Below the pieces are notes generated by a model. It was not told where the DNA came from. It saw only the letters and a list, made by a program, of their open reading frames with translations, and did not search any database. Both the position numbers and the translations under genes were made by a program. Of a stretch of 59,857 bases of DNA, positions 15,748 through 23,612 are shown in pieces (the first letter of the stretch is position 1; every line of letters begins with the position of its first letter). Source of the stretch: an uncultured Polaribacter sp. (GTDB lineage: Bacteria > Bacteroidota > Bacteroidia > Flavobacteriales > Flavobacteriaceae); NCBI RefSeq assembly GCF_947497695.1, contig NZ_CANMHM010000015.1, forward strand, positions 1 through 59,857. Reading direction: 5' to 3'.

Positions 15748-16317
15748 TTAAAAATCAAAGAATATGAAATCAGTAATTTGTTGATAAGGTATGCTACCAA
15801 AATATTGAGGACTATTATTTCCTAATTTCCTCTTGATTTCTTTTGGAGGTGTTCCTAAACCTTCAAAAGTTGATTTTTTAAAAATATTTTTTGTTTTTTT
15901 ATTAATTAAATTAACTTCATAATTTAATCTAATTGCAGAAGCTCCATTTGTATAATTTCCGTATTTCTTTCCATTTTCTAGTCGTTTTATCCAAATAATA
16001 ACTTCAGCTTCTTCGATGTTTTTCGTAATAGAATTGCCTATTCCTTCTGTAACTGAAAACTGTTTAACATTCAAGTTATAATAACTTTCTTGGATTAGTT
16101 TACAGCTATTACCTAAAATAAAAATTTTATCAAATTCAATTTTTTTCGGATTATAGGTTAATTTATTACAGTCAATGTTTTTAAAAAATTCTGATGTTTT
16201 TTGACCCCAAAATTCTGTTAATTTATTCTCTCTTTTTCTTTCACCACTGCAATCGAAAATAATGAAGAATAAAATTCCAATTATTAATAAAATTATTTTT
16301 GATAAAAATTCTTTCAT
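15748..16317 (-). CDS. Unknown exported, probably lipid-anchored protein (cassette 3, second gene)
   Basis: A 189-residue protein. The N-terminal hydrophobic helix is followed by FDCSG, which could be a lipobox with Cys23. The mature part includes AEVIIWIKRLENGKKYG and a terminal segment with SPQYFGSIPYQQI. Not recognised. The start overlaps the preceding gene by ATGA, so expression is coupled to that membrane protein. Confidence 0.58.
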   Translation of the reverse strand: MKEFLSKIILLIIGILFFIIFDCSGERKRENKLTEFWGQKTSEFFKNIDCNKLTYNPKKIEFDKIFILGNSCKLIQESYYNLNVKQFSVTEGIGNSITKNIEEAEVIIWIKRLENGKKYGNYTNGASAIRLNYEVNLINKKTKNIFKKSTFEGLGTPPKEIKRKLGNNSPQYFGSIPYQQITDFIFFDF

Positions 16318-16685
16318 TTCTTTAAAATCTCTTTTTTAAGAATTTCAAATTCATTCTGGGTTATGACTTTTTTTTCTTTTAATTCATTTAATTTTTCAAG
16401 TTTTACTAATTTATTGGACATTGAATTAAAAATTAAACTAAAGTCTTTCTTACTATTTAATTTGATTTTTTTTAAAATTAAACTATATTTTTCCGCTAAA
16501 TTAGATGATATATCTTTTAGATAATGAGGTTTTGCTATAATCTCTCCTGACCTGTTGATAACATTTATATTAAATATTTTGGAAATAAGTAATGGGATTC
16601 CTCCAAGTATAATTAGGAAAACTAAAATTGATATAATTGCGAGGATTATGTCAGAAAATATATTTAAAGAAAATACTAATTTCAT
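16314..16685 (-). CDS. Membrane protein with C-terminal SHOCT-like motif (cassette 3, first gene)
   Basis: The ATG at 16685 (MKLVFS) is preferred over a TTG three codons upstream; 123 residues. One strong membrane helix spans about residues 12-37. The C-terminal 30 residues (KLEKLNELKEKKVITQNEFEILK) match the SHOCT motif, a short helical pair with an I-T/S-x-E-F/Y-E core found at protein ends and thought to mediate oligomerisation. The next gene overlaps by 4 bases. Confidence 0.68.
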   Translation of the reverse strand: MKLVFSLNIFSDIILAIISILVFLIILGGIPLLISKIFNINVINRSGEIIAKPHYLKDISSNLAEKYSLILKKIKLNSKKDFSLIFNSMSNKLVKLEKLNELKEKKVITQNEFEILKKEILKK

Positions 16686-16710
16686 TTGAAGCAATTTTTT
16701 AATAATTTAT

Positions 16711-16842
16711 TACAACGTGTTTATATATGGTTTGTTGCGTGAATTAAGCAACTAATTTAGTAAATAATTACTGACAAAGAAAATCCGCGAGGATTTTCGC
16801 AAGTAAGCAAGAAGCCAGCAATAAATTATATATGGTGTTGGC
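16711..16842 (-). repeat. attC2 (3' end of cassette 2)
   Basis: Limits TACAACG and GGTGTTGGC on the plus strand; arms TATATATGGTTTGTTGC and GCAATAAATTATATAT; centre AAAATCCGCGAGGATTTT. Confidence 0.83.
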
Positions 16843-16906
16843 AAATCGTTGTTTTTATTCACAATTTAATTTTCAACTTAACTTTTTTATTAATTAAGAA
16901 TTTTTC

Positions 16907-17239
16907 TTAAAAGTTATTTGGATTTATTCTTTCTAAATGGAATTCATTATTATCTAAAATTGTAAGATTAAATTTCGGTGTTTTCCCTTTTTTCCAAGGT
17001 GCAAAATTATTAGAAATTAGCCATTCTCCAATTCGTTTATCTCTAAATTCAGGGCAATTCCTCCAAAATCCTGAACTTAATCTAACTTTAATAAATTCAG
17101 TTTTTTCGATTGATAGTTTAATTTCAGATATATTTTTATTAAAAAATTCTCTCCCTTTTTTACCAACTCTAATTCCATAACCATTTCCATTTTGGTTATG
17201 TTTTCCGTCATTCCAAGAACTAACTTTCAGCTTTGTCAT
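16907..17239 (-). CDS. Unknown small cytoplasmic protein (cassette 2, second gene)
   Basis: The ATG at 17239 (MTKLKVSSW) is preferred over TTG at 17248; 110 residues. It is basic and compact with GYGIRVGKKGREFF, then LSSGFWRNCPEFRDKRIGEWL and a final strand. The pattern suggests a small nucleic-acid-binding or regulatory beta fold, but I do not recognise it. It follows a small lipoprotein in the same cassette after about 13 bases. Confidence 0.55.
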   Translation of the reverse strand: MTKLKVSSWNDGKHNQNGNGYGIRVGKKGREFFNKNISEIKLSIEKTEFIKVRLSSGFWRNCPEFRDKRIGEWLISNNFAPWKKGKTPKFNLTILDNNEFHLERINPNNF

Positions 17240-17252
17240 AATTTTCAACTTT

Positions 17253-17456
17253 TTAGCAACCTAATATTTTTATTTTGTCATCTCTTTGTTTTATCAATGC
17301 TTTCGTTTTTGATACATCTCCTTCAGCTAATTCAATTAATTTATTAAATCTCTCAATAATTTCATTTTTTTCTGTCAAGCAATCGTTTTCTTCATTAGAA
17401 CAAGATGCTTGTGTAAAATTCAGAATAATTATAATAATTAAATATTTGTATTTCAT
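17253..17456 (-). CDS. Small lipoprotein (cassette 2, first gene)
   Basis: A 67-residue product. The signal MKYKYLIIIIILNFTQASC places the lipid-carrying Cys at 19. The mature part is a short charged helix (EKNEIIERFNKLIELAE) ending in a second Cys. It may be an Rz1-like or entry-exclusion-like helper, but nothing in the sequence decides this. Function unknown. Confidence 0.55.
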   Translation of the reverse strand: MKYKYLIIIIILNFTQASCSNEENDCLTEKNEIIERFNKLIELAEGDVSKTKALIKQRDDKIKILGC

Positions 17457-17485
17457 TTTTTAGCGGAATTTTTTTTTCAATGTTT

Positions 17486-17617
17486 GCCAACGTTTTTGTA
17501 TATGGTTTGTTGCGTGTTTCAAGCAACTAATTTAGTTAATAATTACCGACCAAGAAAGTCCGCGAGGACTTTCGTAAGTAAGCAATAAGCCAGCAATAAA
17601 TTATATACGGTGTTACC
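17486..17617 (-). repeat. attC1 (3' end of cassette 1)
   Basis: Limits GCCAACG and GGTGTTACC on the plus strand; arms GTATATGGTTTGTTGC and GCAATAAATTATATAC; centre AAAGTCCGCGAGGACTTT. This is the site nearest the recombinase. Confidence 0.83.
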
Positions 17618-17625
17618 TGCAGGCT

Positions 17626-18714
17626 TTATTCCTCCTGTTTCTCTGGAAGTTCTAAAATTGATTTTCCTTGAGTTTCGATATATTCAATATTTTGTGCACT
17701 TTCACTTATTGATTGTATTAAATCAGCTTTCTGTTGTTCTTTCTCACTTAATTCCTCGTCTTCTTCAGGTTCAGGTAAAGGTTCAATTCTGATTTCTACG
17801 TTAAAACCTTTGTCTATTCGATTTGCTAACTTATTAAGTGAAATTACTAATCCGTTTTCTAATTCATTTTTTCTTCCATTATCTCCTTCGTAATGTTCTT
17901 TAATAACTTCTTTAGCAATCTTTTTAACTTCGGACTCCATTAATCCATTTGCGTGAGTTTCAATTCCTTTAGTTTTTGAATCTGGAACTCCTGTAGCTTT
18001 TAATTGATTTCTTAAATTCTTTATTTCTAAAATTTGCTTGTAATGGTTTAATATTCTTTCAGTAGCTTTTGATAAAACATTTGCAACTTGAAGCCCAATG
18101 ACAACATAAAGTAAAAATTCACTTGAAGAGATTGTTTTAACTTCAAATTCTTGTTTTTCTCCAGTTACTGCTTCCGAAATATTATTAAGAATAAAATTTA
18201 ATTCGGCAATTTCATTTTTCAGCTCCGATAATTTGTTTTCTACAAAATCTCTCGGAATTGTATAACCTAATTCACATTCTCCAGGTTCTAATATTTCCTG
18301 TTCAACTCCTAAAGCACCAAGACCTGTTAAAGTATTTTGAATTGCAGTTTGAAATTCCTTAAAATCAGTTGTGATTTTTTTTATATCTTCTAATGCTTTT
18401 GCAGGTGTTATTGAATTAGAAGCTAAAATTTCAGTTATTTTGTTTTTTAAATCAATACCAATAATATTATCGCCACTAATTTCCGAAATAACTTCTTTCC
18501 AACTTGGCGAATAATTATTGTATTTAGATTGTTCTAAAGCTTTATAAAGTTTCTCAAGAGAAGCTACCAAATTCGTTTGATGAGCTGGTTGGTTAGGTTG
18601 ACTTATTTGATTTTGTAAATGCGTTTGAACTTGTGTAAGTAATGTTGCTATTTTACTTAATTCAATGTCTTCGTCAAGGTCAATTAATATTCTGTGTAAT
18701 CTTTCTACATTCAT
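17626..18714 (-). CDS. Unknown coiled-coil protein with one hydrophobic helix (cassette 1)
   Basis: A 362-residue acidic protein. The N-terminal 120 residues are helical with a Gln/Pro linker (SQPNQPAHQ). Residues about 160-195 form a coiled coil, followed by a hydrophobic helix (FLLYVVIGLQVANVL) and another coiled coil. The C-terminus is strongly acidic (PEPEEDEELSE). Not recognised. As the first cassette after attI it should be the last one inserted and the best expressed, if this array behaves like a classical integron. Confidence 0.6.
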   Translation of the reverse strand: MNVERLHRILIDLDEDIELSKIATLLTQVQTHLQNQISQPNQPAHQTNLVASLEKLYKALEQSKYNNYSPSWKEVISEISGDNIIGIDLKNKITEILASNSITPAKALEDIKKITTDFKEFQTAIQNTLTGLGALGVEQEILEPGECELGYTIPRDFVENKLSELKNEIAELNFILNNISEAVTGEKQEFEVKTISSSEFLLYVVIGLQVANVLSKATERILNHYKQILEIKNLRNQLKATGVPDSKTKGIETHANGLMESEVKKIAKEVIKEHYEGDNGRKNELENGLVISLNKLANRIDKGFNVEIRIEPLPEPEEDEELSEKEQQKADLIQSISESAQNIEYIETQGKSILELPEKQEE

Positions 18715-18744
18715 TCTTTTAAATTTCGATTGGTTTTTTCAGAT

Positions 18745-18790
18745 TGCAGGTAACTGGTTATATCAAATCAAATGTATTGCTTTTTGGTTA
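18745..18790 (-). other. attI-like primary integration site at the recombinase stop codon
   Basis: The first cassette boundary (minus strand ACCA^GTTACCTGC at about 18754) is preceded by GCAATACATTTGATTTGATATAACC. This resembles the right half of the attC sites (GCAACAAACCATATAC..AACGTT): both open with GCAA, run through an AT-rich arm and end AAC(C/G)-GTT-like. The left half-site and palindrome are missing, as in attI sites. The segment abuts the recombinase TAA. It also contains TACATTTG (18769-18776), a possible -7 box that could drive the cassettes, but I see no matching -33 element. Confidence 0.55.
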
Positions 18791-19945
18791 AATATTACGG
18801 GATAATAAAACATTTTCCTTGTTTTTATCTACATTATTTAATTTTTGTAAAGCAATGTCTAACGGGTTTTGAATCTCCATCAAATCCTTTCTTCTTACAT
18901 GTGTATATATCATAGTCGTTTCTGGTCTTGTATGTCCTAGTAACGATTGTATATACCTTATATCTACTCCGTTTTCTAATAAATGAGTAGCATAACTATG
19001 CCTTAAAGTATGAGGTGTAACCGTTCTTCTTATCCCAGCTCTTAAACAACTTCTCTTTAGAAATTGTCTAATACTTTCTGTACTATATTTACCACCATTT
19101 TGTCCTTCTACAAAATAAACCTTGGGATTGTAAGAGTAATAATAATTAGATAAAAGAGGTAAAAAACTTTCAGCTAAACTTACATATCTGTCTTTTCTAC
19201 CTTTTCCGTTTTTTACAATTAATTGTTTTCTTTCAATATGAAAATTTGATAATTCTAAATTAATTAGTTCACTTATTCTTAATCCACATGAGTAAATTAA
19301 TGCTAAAATTGCTCTATGTTTTAAGTTTTGTGTACATCTAATAATTTTTAAAACTTCTTCCTGAGATAAAACACTGGGCAGTTTTCTAGACTTTTTGGGT
19401 CTTTCTAAAACCAAATCATTAATTTTTGTATGAGGGCAAAAAATAATAAAAACTTTTAAAGCACTAATAAATTGCCTTTGCGAACTAATAGAATAATCTC
19501 TTTCTATAAAGACGGTTTCTATAAAAAGTTCAACATCTCTATTGGTTAATTCTTCTAAAGGAGTTTTAGTATGAAAATTGACAAAATCTGCAACAAAAAA
19601 AGTATACGTTTGTATGGTACTTTTACTATATCTTTTTCCTTTTAAAAATAAATAAAAATTATTTAAAAGTGTTTTTTGAGGTTCCGTTAAATCTCTTTTA
19701 AAAAGTTGGTTTTTAGTTATTTTTGACGAATCTACATCAGTTACTCCATTAAAAAGTGTTGTAATTGCTTTTAAATTTTCAGGAGTGTTTTTTAAATACC
19801 AAGAAGTTAAACTTTTACTCCAATAAGTACCCTTTACAGTTTTTAAAAGAGCAACCAATTTACTGTTGTAAGTAAAACGAACCAAAAGTTGCTCATCATT
19901 CCGATGTTTCTTTTGTTCTAAATAAATAGTAGGTAATTTATCCAA
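18788..19945 (-). CDS. Tyrosine recombinase, likely the integrase of the cassette array
   Basis: 385 residues, starting at TTG (19945); an in-frame stop lies four codons upstream and no internal ATG fits. Residues 1-70 are an arm-type N-terminal domain common in Bacteroidota recombinases (LLVRFTYN, then WSKSLTSWYL). Residues 85-170 are a SAM-like core-binding domain. The catalytic set is complete: Arg223 (CGLRISEL), Lys248, His312 and Arg315 (PHTLRHS), His338 (LLGH), Tyr347 (TMIYTHV). Only about 64 residues separate Lys248 from His312, against roughly 100 in IntI, so the IntI-specific insertion is absent; the protein is XerC/D-like. The C-terminal NPLD box does resemble the SPLD of IntI. It is co-directional with the cassettes, unlike the usual divergent intI. 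Confidence 0.85.
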   Translation of the reverse strand: MDKLPTIYLEQKKHRNDEQLLVRFTYNSKLVALLKTVKGTYWSKSLTSWYLKNTPENLKAITTLFNGVTDVDSSKITKNQLFKRDLTEPQKTLLNNFYLFLKGKRYSKSTIQTYTFFVADFVNFHTKTPLEELTNRDVELFIETVFIERDYSISSQRQFISALKVFIIFCPHTKINDLVLERPKKSRKLPSVLSQEEVLKIIRCTQNLKHRAILALIYSCGLRISELINLELSNFHIERKQLIVKNGKGRKDRYVSLAESFLPLLSNYYYSYNPKVYFVEGQNGGKYSTESIRQFLKRSCLRAGIRRTVTPHTLRHSYATHLLENGVDIRYIQSLLGHTRPETTMIYTHVRRKDLMEIQNPLDIALQKLNNVDKNKENVLLSRNI

Positions 19946-20046
19946 TTCTTTTCAATTTTATAGCACAATAAATGTAGTGAAAAAAATTGAATTTAACTAG
20001 TTTGTTTTAAGTTAGTTATAATTTTAGTAAAATACAATCAACTATT

Positions 20047-20433
20047 TCAATCAACCAAACCAGCAGAGGGAGAAAATAATAAATCTGTAGGATTATCTAT
20101 TTCATATAAATATTGATAACCTCTAGTTTCCTTTTTGCAAAAAGGTTCTAAGAGTTTTGCCATCTTTTTAAACCCCTCTAAAGTTAAAATACAAAAAAAA
20201 GTTTCGTTATCTTTTGTTAATATTCCTTCATCAGATCTAAACAAACCAAAAATTAAATTGCAATTTCTAGGGATAATAAAATCTACTGCTGCTAAATCTA
20301 ATTTTTGCTTTTTGATGATGATCGTATCAACTAACAAATCTCTAAATAAAATAGCTTCTGCTTTGTTAAAATTATACAAACGCACAATATTCTCTTCAAG
20401 TCCGTTATAATTTTCTATATAATCTAATTCCAT
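20047..20433 (-). CDS. Conserved-looking protein of unknown function
   Basis: The ATG at 20433 (MELDYIENY) gives 128 residues; a TTG at 20469 would add 12. The product is a mixed alpha/beta cytoplasmic protein with a CNLIFGLFRSD strand-turn and GFKKMAKLLEPF helix. It has no recognised motif. It lies just downstream of polA, between it and the array, and probably marks the ordinary chromosome flanking the integron. Confidence 0.6.
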   Translation of the reverse strand: MELDYIENYNGLEENIVRLYNFNKAEAILFRDLLVDTIIIKKQKLDLAAVDFIIPRNCNLIFGLFRSDEGILTKDNETFFCILTLEGFKKMAKLLEPFCKKETRGYQYLYEIDNPTDLLFSPSAGLVD

Positions 20434-20493
20434 TCTATGCTGAACTTTTTTCAGTATCTTTTTAGTCAATTAACAGCCTAAATTTGTTTACGA

Positions 20494-23346
20494 TTAATGA
20501 GCTTCTAACCAGTTTTCTCCAATATCCATTTCAATATTTAACGGAACAGTCATTTTAAATGCATTTTCCATTTCGTGTTTTATAATTGGTTTAATAGCCT
20601 CTAATTCATCTTTTAAAACATCAAAAACCAATTCATCATGTACTTGTAATAGCATTTTCGATTTGAAACCTTCGTTCTGTAATCGTTTATGAATATTTAT
20701 CATAGCTATTTTTATAATATCTGCAGCAGAACCCTGTATTGGAGCATTTACTGCATTTCTTTCTGCACCAGATCTTACCATTCCATTTCTAGAATTGATA
20801 TCTTTTAAATATCTACGTCTCTTTAAAATAGTTTCTACATATCCATGTTCTCTAGCAAAATCTACTTGGGCAGACATGTATGCTTTTAATTTTGGATATG
20901 TTTCATAATACGTATCAATTAATTCTTTTGCTTCTCCTCTAGATAAATCTGTCTGGTTACTTAATCCAAAGGCAGAAACTCCATATACAATTCCAAAATT
21001 AACTGTTTTTGCGTTGCTTCTTTGTTCTCTAGTAACTTCATCCAAAGAAACATTAAAAACTTTTGCAGCGGTAGAAGCATGAATATCTTCGCCATTTTTA
21101 AACGCTTCAATCATATTTTCTTCTTCGCTTAAAGCAGCAATAATTCGCAATTCTATTTGACTATAATCTGCTGCTAATAAAATGTGATTTTCATCTCTAG
21201 GAATAAAAGATTTACGAACCTCTCTACCACGTTCTGTTCTAATAGGTATATTTTGCAAATTAGGGTTGTTAGAGCTCAATCTTCCAGTAGCAGCAACAGC
21301 TTGCATGTATTGTGTATGAATTCTTCCTGTTTTTGGGTTGATTTCATTTGGCAAAGCATCAACATACGTACTTTGTAATTTTTTATACTGACGATATTCT
21401 TGAATATCTCTAATAATTTGATGATCTTTTGCTAAAAACGATAAAATATCTTCGCCAGTTTTATACTGACCCGTTTTTGTTTTTTTAGGTTTTGCAACCA
21501 ATTCCATTTTCTCAAACAAAACAATCCCTAATTGTTTAGGCGATGCAATATTAAATTCTTCTCCTGCTTGCTCGTAAATACTTTTTTCTAGACGGTTAAT
21601 ATCATCCGTTAAGGCAACAGACAAATCTTTTAAGAAATCAGTATTGATATTTATTCCCTCAATTTCCATTGAAGTTAAAACAGATACCAAAGGCAATTCA
21701 ATATCATTAAATAAAGCTGTTACATTACCAGCCTCTAATTCGCTTGTAAAAAGTTGTTTTAACTGAAAGGTAATATCTGCATCTTCAACTGCATATTCTG
21801 TTTGATCTGCAATAGGAACAACACGCATAGAAAGTTGGTTTTTTCCTTTTTTACCAATTAATTCTGTAATAGAAACAGGTTGATAATTCAAATACGTTTC
21901 TGCCAAGATATCCATATTATGACGCATATCTGGGTTGATCAAATAATGGGCAATCATGGTATCAAACAATTTCCCTTTTACAGACATATTATAGTTTGAT
22001 AATACTTTAATATCATACTTTAAATTATGCCCAATTTTTTCTATTTCTTCGGATGTAAAAAAGGGTCTAAATTCTTCTAAAATAGCTGTTGTTTCTTCTT
22101 GATTTTCTGGAAAAGACACATAATATCCTTTCCCTGCTTCAAAAGAAAAAGCAATTCCTATCAACTCAACTTCTAAAGCTTTTAAGCCTGTAGTTTCAGT
22201 ATCAAAACAAACCGATGTTTGTTGCATTAACTTTTTAATAAATAATTTTCTAGAAAGCGGGGAGTCTATATGTTGATAAAAATGATCGGTATTTTTAATG
22301 GTTTTAAATCCTGATGCAATATCAGCTTCAGATACAGACCCAGAACCTGGAGCAGCAAATAAATCGAATTGTCCTTCTGGCGTTGCTTTTTTCTTCCCAT
22401 TTTTTAAGTCACTTGTTGTTGTGTCTGATGAGCCTTCTACAGAATTTACTCTTGCTGCATTTTCTACAGCAAATGTTTTTAAGAAATTAGTCAATAAATT
22501 TCTAAATTCTAATTCGTTAAAAAGTTCAGTCACTTTTTCTGTGTCTGGTTGGTCTAGCTCAAAATCTTGTGCGTTAAAAGTAACAGGCACATCTAGCATA
22601 ATGGTTGCTAATTGTTTAGAAAGCAAACCTAATTTGCCATTTGCTTCTATTTTTTCCTTCATTTTTCCTTTTAGCTCATGCGTATTTGCTAATAAATTTT
22701 CCATAGAACCATAAGCAGCTAAAAACTTTTTAGCGGTTTTTTCTCCAACACCAGGTAAACCTGGGATATTATCTGCAGAATCCCCCATCATTCCTAAAAA
22801 ATCAATCACTTGTTCTGGGGTTTCTACGCCAAATTTCTCTTTAACTTCTGGTACTCCCCAAATATCATAACCACCACCAAAACGAGGTTTGTACATAAAA
22901 ATATTATCAGAAACCAACTGAGCAAAATCTTTATCAGGAGTTACCATATACGTTTTGTACCCTTCTTTTTCTGCTTGTTTAGAAAGGGTGCCAATAACAT
23001 CATCAGCCTCAAAACCTGCTTTTACCATAATAGGAATGTGCATTGCTTCTAAAATCTGATAAATGTAAGGAACCGCTAATTTTATAGCTTCTGGCGTTTC
23101 ATCTCTATTGGCTTTGTAGGCTTCAAACATTTCTACTCGATCTACACTACCACCTTTATCAAAACAAACAGCTAATTTATCGGGTCTTTCACGTTTAATA
23201 ACATCTAAAAGTGAGTTCATAAACCCCATTATTGCAGAGGTGTCTAAACCTTTACTATTAATTCTTGGGTTTTTTATAAAAGCATAATAGCCTCTAAATA
23301 TCAATGCATAAGCATCTACTAAAAAAACTCTTTTTTGATCTGACAT
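20494..23346 (-). CDS. polA: DNA polymerase I
   Basis: 950 residues with all three domains. The 5'-nuclease comprises residues 1-290 (VFLVDAYALIFRGYYAF, EADDVIGTL, MGDSADNIPGLPGVGEKTA). The 3'-5' exonuclease lies at about 345-530 and is intact (VCFDTETTGL). The polymerase lies at about 560-950 (ADYSQIELR motif A, the RRSNAKTVNFGIVYG O-helix type segment, LQVHDELVFDV motif C). It fills Okazaki gaps and takes part in excision repair. The length is normal for Bacteroidota. The start ATG at 23346 begins SDQKRVFLVD. Confidence 0.97.
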   Translation of the reverse strand: MSDQKRVFLVDAYALIFRGYYAFIKNPRINSKGLDTSAIMGFMNSLLDVIKRERPDKLAVCFDKGGSVDRVEMFEAYKANRDETPEAIKLAVPYIYQILEAMHIPIMVKAGFEADDVIGTLSKQAEKEGYKTYMVTPDKDFAQLVSDNIFMYKPRFGGGYDIWGVPEVKEKFGVETPEQVIDFLGMMGDSADNIPGLPGVGEKTAKKFLAAYGSMENLLANTHELKGKMKEKIEANGKLGLLSKQLATIMLDVPVTFNAQDFELDQPDTEKVTELFNELEFRNLLTNFLKTFAVENAARVNSVEGSSDTTTSDLKNGKKKATPEGQFDLFAAPGSGSVSEADIASGFKTIKNTDHFYQHIDSPLSRKLFIKKLMQQTSVCFDTETTGLKALEVELIGIAFSFEAGKGYYVSFPENQEETTAILEEFRPFFTSEEIEKIGHNLKYDIKVLSNYNMSVKGKLFDTMIAHYLINPDMRHNMDILAETYLNYQPVSITELIGKKGKNQLSMRVVPIADQTEYAVEDADITFQLKQLFTSELEAGNVTALFNDIELPLVSVLTSMEIEGININTDFLKDLSVALTDDINRLEKSIYEQAGEEFNIASPKQLGIVLFEKMELVAKPKKTKTGQYKTGEDILSFLAKDHQIIRDIQEYRQYKKLQSTYVDALPNEINPKTGRIHTQYMQAVAATGRLSSNNPNLQNIPIRTERGREVRKSFIPRDENHILLAADYSQIELRIIAALSEEENMIEAFKNGEDIHASTAAKVFNVSLDEVTREQRSNAKTVNFGIVYGVSAFGLSNQTDLSRGEAKELIDTYYETYPKLKAYMSAQVDFAREHGYVETILKRRRYLKDINSRNGMVRSGAERNAVNAPIQGSAADIIKIAMINIHKRLQNEGFKSKMLLQVHDELVFDVLKDELEAIKPIIKHEMENAFKMTVPLNIEMDIGENWLEAH

Positions 23347-23356
23347 TTTGTATTTT

Positions 23357-23485
23357 TTAAATGGGGTAGTGTATATTTTCGTAATTTTCTATTGCTTCAG
23401 ATAAAATTTCTGCATCATCTAATTCTTTAAAATTTATTTTAGCATCAGAAATTTCTTCTAAACTTTGCAATACAATTCTATATTC
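23357..23485 (-). pseudogene. Possible remnant or very short gene upstream of polA
   Basis: A 42-codon open stretch ending at 23357 reads like real protein (LQSLEEISDAKINFKELDD, then SEAIENYENIHYPI) but starts just after a TAA and has no ATG; TTG at about 23470 is the only possible start. It may be the C-terminal fragment of a lost gene. The rest of the 23347-23612 gap shows nothing else. Confidence 0.3.
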
Positions 23486-23612
23486 TTACTTAGATTTTAA
23501 TTCCATTTTTTTAACGAATTCGTATTGCAGTAAAACTACAAAACTTTAACATCCTATTAAAATTTCATTGGCATTATAACAGTTATCTTTACTAAAATTT
23601 TAAATATTTTTT

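Larger units (their letters stand above)
1..19945 (-). mobile_element. Integron-like gene-cassette array with its tyrosine recombinase
   Basis: Fourteen attC-like sites separate about 15 cassettes, all read on the minus strand, downstream of a tyrosine recombinase at 18788-19945. Each cassette opens with GTT plus a specific sequence (e.g. GTTACCTGCA) and closes with the reverse complement (TGCAGGTAAC), directly followed by the structured site. This is the geometry produced by G^TT exchange at a folded attC in integrons. The order is recombinase, attI-like site (about 18745-18790), cassette 1 (17626-18714) to cassette 15 (about 74-4086). The array runs off the left edge, where positions 1-80 may hold a degenerate attC. 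The boundaries and geometry are seen; naming it an integron is inference from known integron biology. Confidence 0.82.

Noticed and set aside
4081..17617. CRISPR array (repeated near-identical segments)
   Set aside because: The repeats are about 130 bp, diverge in sequence while keeping structure, and are separated by whole genes of 0.5-1.5 kb; no cas genes are present.
18769..18776. Definite cassette promoter (Pc) in attI
   Set aside because: TACATTTG is a good -7 box but no TTG lies 19-21 bases upstream on the minus strand; kept only as a possibility under attI.
18788..19945. Canonical IntI integrase
   Set aside because: The IntI-specific insertion is absent and the protein has an extra N-terminal arm-type domain; only the catalytic core and the NPLD end look IntI-like.
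1..19945. Prophage or conjugative element
   Set aside because: No phage structural, replication, relaxase or tra-type genes occur among the cassette genes.
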